From: Candidatus Gastranaerophilales bacterium
GTDB taxonomy: Bacteria; Cyanobacteriota; Vampirovibrionia; Gastranaerophilales; Gastranaerophilaceae
Assembly (NCBI GenBank): GCA_944325675.1
Contig: CALVAZ010000042.1
Location: forward strand, 1-32,497
Direction: 5' to 3'
Length of the DNA stretch: 32,497 nt
Part shown: piece after piece, positions 9,079-18,073 of the stretch
How positions within the stretch are numbered: position 1 is the stretch's first letter
Layout of the letters: every line of letters starts with the position of its first letter
Notes under the pieces: generated by a model
Told to the model about the DNA's origin: nothing
The model's database searches: none
Seen by the model: only the letters and a program-made list of their open reading frames with translations
Translations under genes and position numbers: made by a program

Positions 9079-9671
9079 TCCAAAGTTTTGACACAAACCA
9101 ACAAAATCACCCCACCCAAAAGATAAGCACCAACGACATCACTTGGGTTGTGAACCCCGACACATATTCTACTCAGTCCTACAAACAAAATCCAAAATAT
9201 AGAAACAGTATTTCCAATTACTTTTACCCTAACGTTTTTGCAGTACTTGTTAAGATACAAAATAACCATTCCCCAAAGACAAATCGTCACAAGGCTATGA
9301 CTTGAAACGTAGCTGAAACTATCGGGATGAATAGATGTAATCTGCAAATCAATTGGCGGACGAGGACGTCTTACAATGTGTTTTACGACACAATTTAACA
9401 AGTACGCCACAAGAGGAATTGCGCACAATATAGTCAAATCACAATACAATTTTTTGCGTACAAAAAATATACCAAACCCGACAATTGGAATTATAATCAT
9501 AGCTGTATATAAAACACAATCAGGCAACATAAAAATGTATTTTGGTAAAAATGACGTTATTTGCTGGAACACAGCAATCAAACTCTCATCCCACTGTGTA
9601 ACAGCGGGACAAGAGTTGACAAATATCGTATAAACTAAAAATATTACTAATAGAAAAATAATTTTCTTCAT
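9057..9671 (-). CDS. PAP2-superfamily membrane phosphatase
   Basis: Start chosen at the ATG at 9671, one base after the stop of the radical SAM gene, giving 204 residues with about six membrane segments. The three phosphatase signatures are visible: K97-x6-R104-P, SYVSSH125 (a variant of PSGH; Val replaces Pro and Ser replaces Gly, but the catalytic His is kept), and S167-R-x5-H174-x3-D. Family members remove phosphate from lipid phosphates such as undecaprenyl pyrophosphate or phosphatidate, with the active site facing the periplasm. Near the glycan genes, carrier-lipid recycling is a reasonable guess. It is translationally coupled to the radical SAM gene. An earlier in-frame ATG at 9704 would overlap that gene by 32 nt. 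Confidence 0.8.
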   Translation of the reverse strand: MKKIIFLLVIFLVYTIFVNSCPAVTQWDESLIAVFQQITSFLPKYIFMLPDCVLYTAMIIIPIVGFGIFFVRKKLYCDLTILCAIPLVAYLLNCVVKHIVRRPRPPIDLQITSIHPDSFSYVSSHSLVTICLWGMVILYLNKYCKNVRVKVIGNTVSIFWILFVGLSRICVGVHNPSDVVGAYLLGGVILLVCVKTLDYFTKTS

Positions 9672-9672
9672 A

Positions 9673-11199
9673 CTACTTAGCGCAACAAGCACATTTGCCA
9701 TCACATTTATGTTCAGAATTGCTTATCGGTTTTTGAGTTGAACAGAAGTGATCTCTGTCGATATAATACTCGCCCTCAAGCGGGAATATAGTCATCCAAA
9801 GATTTTCTCTCCAATCTTTATCAAGAATTTCTTTTACATCTTTAGAATACTTATCAATCTGCGAAGTAATTTGCGGATCTTTTAAATACGCAGCGGCATT
9901 TTCATGAGTTTCGTAAGGTTTAAACTCCTCATAGTATTTACGCAAAACTTCCGGTCTGTCCACAATCATACACGGTCTGAGCATATTGCCATCTTCGTAA
10001 GGTATACCATTTCGTATAGCACTCATAAACGGTGAAGCCAAAGCTTCTGTCAACGTACAGTCGTTCAAATTATGTGTAGCTAAATGAACAAAAGTACAAG
10101 GTTCAACATCACCGCGAGGATTAACGTGGATATACTGTCTGCCGCCTGCAATACATCCCATCATTTCAGGACCGTCACCCCAAAAATCCACAGTCATCAT
10201 AGGCAAGGTATTTCTGGCATTATACACAGCTTTCAATATTTGCTGTCTTTGTTTTGCATCAGGCACCATACTTACATCGGGACTGTCACCAACAGGAACG
10301 TAATGGAAAAACCAAGCCCACAAACAACCTTTATCTGACAACATTTTCATGAATTCATCAGACGTTACTTCGTCACAATTTTGACTTGTAGCTGTAATAC
10401 TTGCCCCAAAAAGGATACCTGCTTTTTTGAGCATATCCATTTTTTCCATTACCATATCAAAGCAGCCTTCGCCTCTTATCGCGTCAGTGTTTTCTTGTAA
10501 TCCGCCTAAAGAAAACATTGGTTGAACATTGCCGAGCTTTTGTAATTTTTCAACAGTTTTTTCCGTAATTAAAGAGCCGTTTGTAAAAGTTATAAACGTG
10601 CAATCATTAAATTCCTCGGCCAATTCCAAAAATTCTTTTCTTGCAAAAGGCTCGCCGCCAACAACAGGAATAATATGTATTCCCATCTCATCTCTTGCTT
10701 CGGTAAAGATTTCTCTCCATTTATCCTTGGTCAAATCTTCTTTTACATCATATTCGTGTGCCCAACATCCCTTGCAATTAAAGTTGCAACGTTTTGTTAT
10801 ACTTGCAAGCAAAACTGTCGGCGGATAGAATCCGTTCTTTGCATTAAAAGCCGTTCTTTTTCGAAGATTATCACCATAATAACCGTTAACAAAAAAGTTT
10901 TTTACCCATTTATTTCGACAATTCGGGTGAAGCTCTGTTAATATTCTTTTCCACCAATATAAATGCGGATGTTCGGATTTGAATAACCATTGCATTCTCT
11001 TTGCATGGTTTATTCCGCCTTTTGAACCGGAAATTTTCTCAAAAATCTTGGCCAAACTAATCAACTTTTCTTTACTAAAATTATGTCCCAAATAACTTAA
11101 AAGCAAATCTATGGCATAATCGTTCATTTTCAACTTTATTCTGTCAAATCTACCCATCGTATTAGATTGCCACGCAGTGGATTGTTTTTCTACTCTCAT
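9673..11199 (-). CDS. Radical SAM protein with C-terminal cysteine cluster
   Basis: 508 residues. C138-N-F-N-C142-K-G-C145 is the CxxxCxxC site for the SAM-binding [4Fe-4S] cluster, followed by VVGGEPF (GGE motif binding the SAM amino group). An auxiliary region has GCIAGGRQYIHVNPRGDVEPC and a later LRPC, like a SPASM/twitch segment. The protein ends in CDGKCACCAK, a third cysteine group. About 120 residues without a known domain precede the core. The start at 11199 is set by AAGGAG 7 nt upstream and by a good promoter just behind it. It is followed without gap by the PAP2 gene, so both probably act on the same lipid or envelope substrate. The reaction is not evident. Confidence 0.8.
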   Translation of the reverse strand: MRVEKQSTAWQSNTMGRFDRIKLKMNDYAIDLLLSYLGHNFSKEKLISLAKIFEKISGSKGGINHAKRMQWLFKSEHPHLYWWKRILTELHPNCRNKWVKNFFVNGYYGDNLRKRTAFNAKNGFYPPTVLLASITKRCNFNCKGCWAHEYDVKEDLTKDKWREIFTEARDEMGIHIIPVVGGEPFARKEFLELAEEFNDCTFITFTNGSLITEKTVEKLQKLGNVQPMFSLGGLQENTDAIRGEGCFDMVMEKMDMLKKAGILFGASITATSQNCDEVTSDEFMKMLSDKGCLWAWFFHYVPVGDSPDVSMVPDAKQRQQILKAVYNARNTLPMMTVDFWGDGPEMMGCIAGGRQYIHVNPRGDVEPCTFVHLATHNLNDCTLTEALASPFMSAIRNGIPYEDGNMLRPCMIVDRPEVLRKYYEEFKPYETHENAAAYLKDPQITSQIDKYSKDVKEILDKDWRENLWMTIFPLEGEYYIDRDHFCSTQKPISNSEHKCDGKCACCAK

Positions 11200-11227
11200 T
11201 AAATACTCCTTATGTTACTATTCTATA

Positions 11228-11257
11228 ATTATACTTCAAAAATAGAATTGATGTTAA
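11228..11257 (-). promoter_or_regulatory. Sigma70-type promoter of the radical SAM/PAP2 operon
   Basis: Read on the - strand: TTAACA (11257-11252), an 18-nt spacer, TATAAT (11233-11228), then about 28 nt containing AAGGAG to the ATG at 11199. Five of six -35 bases and all -10 bases match consensus. It lies in the 104-bp region shared with the divergent lipid-kinase gene. Confidence 0.6.
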
Positions 11258-11303
11258 AATTAATTATGTTGCTAACTTATATTAAGTGTGTAATAATTTG
11301 TTT

Positions 11304-12161
11304 ATGAAAAATGTCTTGTTAGTAACCAATTCTAATGCAGGAAGAAAAAAATCACTGCTATACAAAAAACAGGTAATCAACTTTTTGATTTTAAATCAAA
11401 TCAATTTCAAAAGTGTAGAAATTGAAAACGTTATTCCGGAAAGCTTTACTGATATTGGTACAGTAATTGTAATAGGCGGTGATGGGACTGTAAACAAAGT
11501 TGTGCCATATATAATTGATACCGAAAAAACTTTAGGTATAATTCCATGCGGTACGGCAAATCTTTTAGCAGCAAAACTTGGAATTCCTGATAATATTAAA
11601 CAAGCGATAAAAGTCATTTCAAACGGTACGAAAAAATCCGTTGATGTACTAAAAATTGGAGAAAAATATTCCATATTACGATTAGGTTTAGGCTATGATT
11701 CCGACATCATTTGCAAAACGCCTCAGTCTTTTAAGAATAAATTCGGATATTTCGCATACTTTTTTGCAGGAATATTGTTTGCACTAAGGTTGAAACAAAA
11801 AAAATACAGATTATATTTTAATGAAGAAAAACTGTCAGTCATAGCAACATGTATTATAGTAGCCAACGCCGGTAACATGTACCGAAACATTTTTTCCATA
11901 TCTAAAAATTGCAAACTGGATGACGGAATTATGGACGTATTTATTTTAAAAGTCAAAAATCCTATTTTATTTTTCGTAGAATTTTTACAAATAATTTTTG
12001 ATAAAAGAACAACCAACTCAAAAGCAATGTACTTTCAAACACCAAATTTGTTAATAAGCAATGATATATCAACCGGCCATATTGACGGTGAAAAAACAAA
12101 ATTCAAGGACGATATAAAAATTAATATCGTCCCGAAATCAGTAAAAGTATTGTGTTCGTAA
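11304..12161 (+). CDS. Diacylglycerol kinase-like lipid kinase (YegS/BmrU type)
   Basis: Start placed at the ATG at 11304 (MKNVLLVTNSNAGRKK), which matches the family's N-terminal strand and N-x-x-x-G turn; the GTG at 11286 would add six unsupported residues. Length is 285. V-I-G-G-D-G-T-V-N (58-64) is the nucleotide-binding GGDGT motif and IIPCGTANLLA (GTAN at 83-86) the second catalytic motif. The C-terminal beta domain includes IVANAGNMYRNIF, DDGIMDVFIL and HIDGEK, again typical. Such enzymes phosphorylate diacylglycerol or related lipids at the inner membrane. With the divergent PAP2 phosphatase it makes a kinase/phosphatase pair. It ends one base before the convergent SLBB gene, with no terminator between. 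Confidence 0.85.
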   Translation: MKNVLLVTNSNAGRKKSLLYKKQVINFLILNQINFKSVEIENVIPESFTDIGTVIVIGGDGTVNKVVPYIIDTEKTLGIIPCGTANLLAAKLGIPDNIKQAIKVISNGTKKSVDVLKIGEKYSILRLGLGYDSDIICKTPQSFKNKFGYFAYFFAGILFALRLKQKKYRLYFNEEKLSVIATCIIVANAGNMYRNIFSISKNCKLDDGIMDVFILKVKNPILFFVEFLQIIFDKRTTNSKAMYFQTPNLLISNDISTGHIDGEKTKFKDDIKINIVPKSVKVLCS

Positions 12162-12162
12162 G

Positions 12163-14691
12163 CTACCATTTATTGATAGCAAAAGCCATAACAATAATTG
12201 ATGCTATACCCTTCAAAGTATCACATATCGGCGTAATCCAGTCGTTACCTGCGATTTTTCGCGGAACAACGATAGTATCACCGGGTTCAATGCTGCTGCC
12301 ATTACCGATTTTTTCGGCACGACCATTCACAGATACCTTATATAACCTGAACTTATTAGCATTAGGCGTATAACCGCCAACTTCTTTTATGTAATATTTA
12401 GCATTTGCACCCTTTTTATAAACAAAGGATTGCTCGTTATAAACCTCACCGATAATACTTACATGATTAGAAGTCCTTGGGACATAAATATCATCACCAT
12501 CTTGAACTTCAATATTATCGATCTCTTTTATCTTATCAAGGTTATTATCCTTGATATTCAAAGCAATTTGACCGTTATACTTTTGAACAAGAGTCTGGTC
12601 ATCAGCCTTCAGCATATTCAACATTTCAACTTTAGTTTGCTGATCAGCTTCGGTAGGTTTGTAGGCACTTGCCATACGACCTTCGATAAGCTTAATATCG
12701 CGTTCATTATTTTTATGAGCAAGTTCTACCTGCTTACCCTGAAGGTTTGTTCTTTTGAAAACTATACCTCTCAAATCAGCTTCCTTAGTTAAGCCGCCGG
12801 CCATCTCCAAAACGTCTTTCAATCTCTTACCTTCGACAAACGTATACACGCCGGGAGTTTTAACAAACCCGGAAACTTTTACCGTTTTCATAACCTCATT
12901 ACCGCGTAAAGTTCTGAAGAAAACTTTATCTTCAGGATAAATGTTGATAGATTTTATTCTATCAGAATTTATCATTATGTCGTAAAGATAATAAACCTGA
13001 ACATTATCAGATGTATCAGTTATCTCAACAGCAACATCTTCTGCCGGAATCAATTTATTTGAATTTGTAGTGCTGGATTTAAGCTGAACATTGTTTTCTT
13101 CAACAGAACCCTTATATGCAATCTCTGTTTCATTCTCATCCTTGGCAACAGTGTTAGTTTCTGTTGTATCAGATTCGATAAACTTTATATCCGTCATGAC
13201 ATCGTTGAGTGTCATTTTATCGGTATAAGGCAGATGTTTCGGGTTATTTATGCAACCATAAACATCAACGAATTGTGAATTAGTATTTTTATAAATATTG
13301 ATAATATCTTTAGGCTGAAGTAAAGGATCATTCATACCTGCGAAAAATTCCTTCAAGAATACCGGTATGGTTTCAATAGTATTATCCTTGCCGGAAACTC
13401 TTCTAATAACCGCCTGATTTATAAACGTTTCTTCCAAAAGTTCATCTTCACTTTTTAATATATCAGACAACCTCATACCATCTTTATAAGCATAAGTTGC
13501 GGGGTGTTTAATATTTCCCTGTATAGTTACAATATTTTCAGCATCTTTATACAACCCTCTGAATTCAACTAAATCACCACTTTTTAAAACAGTCTTTTGA
13601 GCCTGTTCCCAAGATACGTTTCTTGCGCTTCGTTGCTTTGAATCGCCTTCAAATCCCATCAAAGTAACTTCCGAAACCTCAGTGTCCGGCAAAAATCCAC
13701 CAGCGTATTCAACCATCTTTTGAAGATTTTCACCTGATTTTAATTCGTAAATTCCAGGAACTGTTACGCCATTTTTCAATGCAACAACAGGACCTATCTT
13801 ATCAACAAAGATTCTATCATTAGGGCGTAAGATTACATCTTCATCATCACCTCTAAACAAGGTTTTATACAAATCGACAGTTTTAGACTTAGAATTTGAT
13901 TTATAAGAAATATTTCTCAACGTACCTGTTTTTTTAACGCCGCCTGCAGAATTCAACGCATCGAGTATTGATGAATTATTTCCTACAAGGACTTTACCTG
14001 GGCGATTAACCTGACCGTAAACAAACACTGAAAACTCTTGTCCGGAAGCCACTGTCAATCTTATCTTGGTATTTTTGTATTTTCTGGCAGCCATACGATT
14101 TACTTCGGCTTCGACGTCACTTAAAGTCCTATCTTCTGCCTTAACCATACCAACGCCGGAGACAAAAATATTTCCTTTTGAATCAACCTCTGTGACGGCA
14201 GATTGCGGCAACAAAGTAGAGCCTGACAAAGCCATTACATCAACAGAATCACCGTATGAATAGACATTAATCTTTTCACCTATATTAAGCTTATAGGAAT
14301 TTCCGAACTTGCCGCCCATACTTGTTGATGCGGAGCTTTCCGTAAACAAATCATATCCCGCCTGTAAAAGGGGTGTCCCGCTTACGGTACTTTCTTTACC
14401 GTTAAAAAGCTGCTCAATCGGGCTTAATGAAACACTGTAATTCAAATTATCCTTTGCAGATGATTGATAATTATTTCCAAAAGCGTCTAATCTCACCGAG
14501 TCAGGCGACTGCATCACTTGGGGATTTTGGGTAGCATTAATCTGATTAGCAGAAACAGCCGTAACATTTGAATCAGCTTGAACCTGACCCTGCTGCCTAT
14601 TGGGGTATTGGTTATTTTGAACCTGTATTGCGAAAGCTGCCGGTTCAAAACCAAATACCAAAATCATCAGAATTACCAGTAATTTCTTCAT
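12163..14691 (-). CDS. Wza-like polysaccharide export protein with six SLBB domains
   Basis: 842 residues, over twice the length of Wza (about 380). A signal peptide (MKKLLVILMILVFGF..., likely cut after A-F-A at 19-21) is followed by a low-complexity Gln/Asn region. A polysaccharide-export domain follows from about 130 to 215 (YKLNIGEKINVYSYGD, then the TLSDVEAEVNR helix). Six SLBB units start near 220, 302, 387, 474, 602 and 743, each with the V-x-G-x-V-x-x-P-G-x-Y pattern or a variant. Two charged linkers lie at 505-550 and 655-735. A hydrophobic helix closes the protein (825-840), as in Wza, where it crosses the outer membrane. It should form the export channel for capsule or exopolysaccharide. 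AAGGAA precedes the ATG; the radical SAM gene lies 15 nt upstream. Confidence 0.85.
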   Translation of the reverse strand: MKKLLVILMILVFGFEPAAFAIQVQNNQYPNRQQGQVQADSNVTAVSANQINATQNPQVMQSPDSVRLDAFGNNYQSSAKDNLNYSVSLSPIEQLFNGKESTVSGTPLLQAGYDLFTESSASTSMGGKFGNSYKLNIGEKINVYSYGDSVDVMALSGSTLLPQSAVTEVDSKGNIFVSGVGMVKAEDRTLSDVEAEVNRMAARKYKNTKIRLTVASGQEFSVFVYGQVNRPGKVLVGNNSSILDALNSAGGVKKTGTLRNISYKSNSKSKTVDLYKTLFRGDDEDVILRPNDRIFVDKIGPVVALKNGVTVPGIYELKSGENLQKMVEYAGGFLPDTEVSEVTLMGFEGDSKQRSARNVSWEQAQKTVLKSGDLVEFRGLYKDAENIVTIQGNIKHPATYAYKDGMRLSDILKSEDELLEETFINQAVIRRVSGKDNTIETIPVFLKEFFAGMNDPLLQPKDIINIYKNTNSQFVDVYGCINNPKHLPYTDKMTLNDVMTDIKFIESDTTETNTVAKDENETEIAYKGSVEENNVQLKSSTTNSNKLIPAEDVAVEITDTSDNVQVYYLYDIMINSDRIKSINIYPEDKVFFRTLRGNEVMKTVKVSGFVKTPGVYTFVEGKRLKDVLEMAGGLTKEADLRGIVFKRTNLQGKQVELAHKNNERDIKLIEGRMASAYKPTEADQQTKVEMLNMLKADDQTLVQKYNGQIALNIKDNNLDKIKEIDNIEVQDGDDIYVPRTSNHVSIIGEVYNEQSFVYKKGANAKYYIKEVGGYTPNANKFRLYKVSVNGRAEKIGNGSSIEPGDTIVVPRKIAGNDWITPICDTLKGIASIIVMAFAINKW

Positions 14692-14706
14692 TTTTTATTC
14701 CTTTTA

Positions 14707-15768
14707 TTATGTAATAGCAATTTCCATCAAAGATTTTATGGCCGGCCACTCCAATCGCCACAAACCTGAGGCATCAAGCGCGTAATTTCCCACACAAGCC
14801 AGCTTACAATCCTTACATTTGTTAACCGTTTCTATGAATAAAGGATCACTTATAACGTCTTTCAACGAACGATTTCTTACACTGATAAACGGTTTTCTGT
14901 CATAGCAGCGAAGCATATCACCATTTGAATAGATTACGGTTGCAATACGCGGCCAATGGCATTCATAGTATGTTTTTTTATTAATTATATAGTCCATAAA
15001 ATAATAAGAATTTCTTATCGGGTAACCCATTTTCTTTAATTCTTTTATTTTTATAAACATTTCAGACAACTGTTCATTCTCAAGCTCGGTTTCCACAACA
15101 TTATGAGCTTCTTCGGGTCTTGATGCAGCCTTATTAACCGTAAAATATAACAAGATATCAGCATCTTTACAATACTGTGCAACTTCTTTTATTTGATCAA
15201 AATCAGTCTGAGTTGATACAGTGCAGCAAACATATATTCTCATCTTCGGCGAGTGGATTTTATGGTACTCAACCCCGCTCATAACCCTGTCACAAATCCC
15301 GGGCATATGACGAATATCATCATGCGCCTTACCGATTGCATCTAAAGACACAAACATCAAATCAGTGTATTTTGCAAACTCCGGATTTGATTCCAAATAC
15401 CAACCGTTAGTGGCAATTTTGGTGTACAAACCGGCATCGTGCGAAGCCTTGCAAATTTCGCCAAAATCTTGGCGCAAAAGCGGTTCTCCGCCCCATAAGA
15501 TACTATCCAAATATCCAATTTGTCCGGCTTCCGTGAGTAGACGAGTTATCTCCTCAGTAGACATATCATCAGTACCTTTTTTGGACTTCCAGAAACAAAA
15601 ATCACAATCACAGTTGCACTTGCTTGTTACCATCAATGAAAAACATAACGGTTTTGGCGTTTTAGACAAACGGCTTGCTATGCACTCAAGCGCCCCGCCA
15701 CCTAAATGTCTGTAATATTTCAATCTGTCAAGAGTCATTTTGTTTCTTGATTCTGTTTTAGTTTGCAT
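14707..15768 (-). CDS. Radical SAM protein with twitch/SPASM-like tail
   Basis: 353 residues from the ATG at 15768 (GGGAG six bases upstream; a GTG directly before it is an alternative). C51-N-C-D-C55-D-F-C58 binds the radical SAM cluster, ILWGGEPLL is the GGE motif, and KIATNGW and VSLDA follow in the expected order. The C-terminal part has Y-E-C-H-W-P, SNGDMLRC, then CKDCKLAC, consistent with a second Fe-S cluster. No substrate peptide or maturation partner is visible nearby. It precedes the export-protein gene by 15 nt in the same direction, so it may modify a lipid, sugar or peptide of the envelope. Similar in layout to the enzyme encoded at 9673 but clearly a different subfamily. Confidence 0.8.
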   Translation of the reverse strand: MQTKTESRNKMTLDRLKYYRHLGGGALECIASRLSKTPKPLCFSLMVTSKCNCDCDFCFWKSKKGTDDMSTEEITRLLTEAGQIGYLDSILWGGEPLLRQDFGEICKASHDAGLYTKIATNGWYLESNPEFAKYTDLMFVSLDAIGKAHDDIRHMPGICDRVMSGVEYHKIHSPKMRIYVCCTVSTQTDFDQIKEVAQYCKDADILLYFTVNKAASRPEEAHNVVETELENEQLSEMFIKIKELKKMGYPIRNSYYFMDYIINKKTYYECHWPRIATVIYSNGDMLRCYDRKPFISVRNRSLKDVISDPLFIETVNKCKDCKLACVGNYALDASGLWRLEWPAIKSLMEIAIT

Positions 15769-15852
15769 CACACACTCTCCCTCTAAACAATTTTGAAATT
15801 ACCATGAATAATATCTGATATCAACAATAAATAAATATTAATAACCTTTTTT

Positions 15853-15874
15853 AATCAAATCTTTACATTTGATT
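15853..15874 (-). terminator. Weak hairpin over the stop of the HgdB-like gene
   Basis: AATCAAAT (15853-15860) pairs with ATTTGATT (15867-15874) across a 6-nt loop that contains the stop codon (15863-15865). On the - strand it is followed by A rather than T residues, so a terminator role is uncertain; it may instead stabilise the 3' end. Confidence 0.25.
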
Positions 15875-16981
15875 TCTTTGTCTTCGCTTTATTAAATCAA
15901 TGAATGCTTCAATTCTTGTAATATAACCCGCTTTACCGGTTTGCTCATCCAAGACCAAAGATAAAATCGGTATATTTTCTTCTTTACTTACTTTTGGAAG
16001 TATATTTTGAGCTACGATTTCAGGCATACAAGAAAACGGTGAAATATGAATAATTCCGTCGACACCATGTTCAGCTGCATACACTGTATCCCCGACGGTT
16101 TCGATACATTCACCGCCTATGGCTCTTTTCATATATTTTTGAGCATATCTTACCGAACGCTCTCTGTGAGATTCTTTTGTATATAAAAACGAAGGCTTCA
16201 AAACATGTTCCAGCCAATCCCCAAACATTATTTGACGCTGAACTTCCACACCCATTTCTCCCAATTCTTTTTCAATATTTTGGTTTGTATATGGGTCTAA
16301 AAGCACAAAAAACTCACCTATTAAATACACAACAGGAACTTTTTTATTTTTATCAATCGGTATTTTCTTAAAATCTTCCTGAATTCGCTTTTTCAATTTC
16401 TTAGCAGCCCATACGGAATTGGTTTCATCGGTTATTTCAAGCCATTTATTGTAGCATTTTTCAGCATCGCCTTTGTTCAATTCTCTTGGTCTTGTATAAA
16501 AAAGTAATCGTTCAGCAGTATCTATTGCGAAAAATTTATTAAACCCGAGACTAAAACCTTTGTAATAACACCAGGGATTCCAGCAGCGAGTCACATGCCA
16601 GAAAGCCTGAAGTGTCTGTTTCATCTTGCTTTTATACATATCAAAAATGACCATATCAAATTCATAGCCAAGCTGTTTTAAAGTTTTTTGAGCCATTTTA
16701 GTATAATTTCCGAGTCTGCAAGAACCCGGAGCCTGAAACATCATCAACGTATTTGCACCTTTTTCCAAAGCCATAATGTAATTGGCCAAATTCAGTTTGT
16801 AAGGTAAACAAATTCCCTCTATACTGTGCCTAACACCAAGTTCCAATGCTTCATTACTGTTCGCGGGTGGTATAACTACCTTTGCGCCAAGTGACTGGAC
16901 CAACGCTTTCAAAGGTATATCTATTCTCCCCATTCTTGGCCATGCTATTATTCTGTCTTTTACCGGTACTTTGTTTTCCAT
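15863..16981 (-). CDS. HgdB/DUF2229-like 2-hydroxyacyl-CoA dehydratase-related protein
   Basis: 372 residues. The pattern is WPRMGRIDIPLKALVQSLGAKVVIPP, then EGICLPYKL, QAPGSCRLGNY and a C-terminal GIIHISPFSCMPE...DEQTGKAGYITRIEAF. This matches the HgdB/DUF2229 group associated with the activators of 2-hydroxyacyl-CoA dehydratases. Conserved cysteines (C-L-P, G-S-C-R, S-C-M-P) are the probable [4Fe-4S] ligands. A second protein with the same C-terminal segment is encoded at 18074, with a PHP protein between. No BadF/HgdC-type ATPase occurs in the window. Mechanism may be ATP-independent electron transfer or another radical chemistry; substrate unknown. It lies 44 nt after the PHP gene. Confidence 0.72.
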   Translation of the reverse strand: MENKVPVKDRIIAWPRMGRIDIPLKALVQSLGAKVVIPPANSNEALELGVRHSIEGICLPYKLNLANYIMALEKGANTLMMFQAPGSCRLGNYTKMAQKTLKQLGYEFDMVIFDMYKSKMKQTLQAFWHVTRCWNPWCYYKGFSLGFNKFFAIDTAERLLFYTRPRELNKGDAEKCYNKWLEITDETNSVWAAKKLKKRIQEDFKKIPIDKNKKVPVVYLIGEFFVLLDPYTNQNIEKELGEMGVEVQRQIMFGDWLEHVLKPSFLYTKESHRERSVRYAQKYMKRAIGGECIETVGDTVYAAEHGVDGIIHISPFSCMPEIVAQNILPKVSKEENIPILSLVLDEQTGKAGYITRIEAFIDLIKRRQRNQM

Positions 16982-17025
16982 TTGTTTCGAAATATTCTTA
17001 TTTACCAGTACATTTTAGCACAAAT

Positions 17026-18060
17026 CTATCTGACTATTATAGGATTTGTATAAATTCTTGTATTATTATTTATCTTTACTTCCGCACGGTATTTTCCGGC
17101 CTCCTGAAGTTTAAAACATAAATCTCTGGCCGTAGCCTTATAGATAACTTGACCGTTTTTAATAATTTTAATAATACCCGGCACAGGCAAACTTATTTCA
17201 AAAAAAGTTGCATCATCTAATTCTGCAATATCACCTGAAAAATAGCTTTTATCATTTGAAGTTTTGATTCTGCATAACGGAATATTTTTTCTAAAGAATT
17301 TCCAATTACCCAATATGGTGTTATTTCCGGACTGGAGTGCATTTAATATTTTTTTCTTTTGCACCAAAAAATCTTTTTCCAAAGGTTGATTTAATTTAAG
17401 TAAATTAACTATTGTACCAAATGCAAACTCATAAGGGAAAATTGTCACAGGAATGAGGTATTTCCTGACCTTTAGGGCGTGAACATCCAGCCCGCCTATC
17501 GCAGGTGTTATCTTTGAGTTTTCATTATTTAATTTATCCCACCAAGCGAGGGTTTCGGGCTTTGCGCCGCTTATGAGTTTATTTCTGAATAAATATGAAT
17601 ACGCAACGGTAAAAATATTTGAAGAATCAAAACCGTCAGCCCAATCCGAAAACCAATTCCAAATTTCCAATCCGTCGACAGGTATATCTTTGTCGAGCCA
17701 ACGCAAAGGAGCGTTAGAATTTCTTCTATTTGGCGATTCATCCGGATGCGCCGCAAACCCAAACCCACCTTGTGCCTTAACCTTGCGAACATATTCTTCG
17801 ACAGGACAATCCGGCAATATCAAACTTTCTATTCCAAAAGCCAAATAATGGTTTGCCTCCTGAGGAGATATCTCCTCACCCTTTATTACGCAAACACCGT
17901 TATAAATCCCCTCTTTTACATCAAAATTATTGTGATCCGTTATTATTATCCAACTCAAACCGGCCTTTTTTGCCGCTTTAGTTATGTAATCAACATCTCC
18001 ACCGCCGTCAGAATGTTTTGTATGTATATGTATTGCTCCGGCGTAATCAAATATCCCCAT
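17026..18060 (-). CDS. PHP-domain metal-dependent hydrolase
   Basis: 344 residues. H11-I-H13-T-K-H-S-D18 is PHP motif I, I-T-D42-H43-N-N motif II, I-K-G-E62-E63-I motif III, and F-A-A-H105-P motif IV, so the metal-binding set of the polymerase-and-histidinol-phosphatase fold is intact. The last 70 residues (VPGIIKIIKNGQVIY ... AGKYRAEVKI) look like a beta-sandwich add-on seen in PHP proteins of the YciV-distant type. The ATG at 18060 is preceded by AAGGG; the gene follows the DUF2229-like gene by 13 nt and precedes its paralogue, so the three are probably one operon. Likely a phosphoesterase; substrate unknown. Confidence 0.82.
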   Translation of the reverse strand: MGIFDYAGAIHIHTKHSDGGGDVDYITKAAKKAGLSWIIITDHNNFDVKEGIYNGVCVIKGEEISPQEANHYLAFGIESLILPDCPVEEYVRKVKAQGGFGFAAHPDESPNRRNSNAPLRWLDKDIPVDGLEIWNWFSDWADGFDSSNIFTVAYSYLFRNKLISGAKPETLAWWDKLNNENSKITPAIGGLDVHALKVRKYLIPVTIFPYEFAFGTIVNLLKLNQPLEKDFLVQKKKILNALQSGNNTILGNWKFFRKNIPLCRIKTSNDKSYFSGDIAELDDATFFEISLPVPGIIKIIKNGQVIYKATARDLCFKLQEAGKYRAEVKINNNTRIYTNPIIVR

Positions 18061-18073
18061 TACATGCCCTTGG

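Noticed and set aside
9376..9633. 85-residue + strand frame opposite the PAP2 gene
   Set aside because: It is antisense to clear phosphatase motifs; no ribosome site or protein character.
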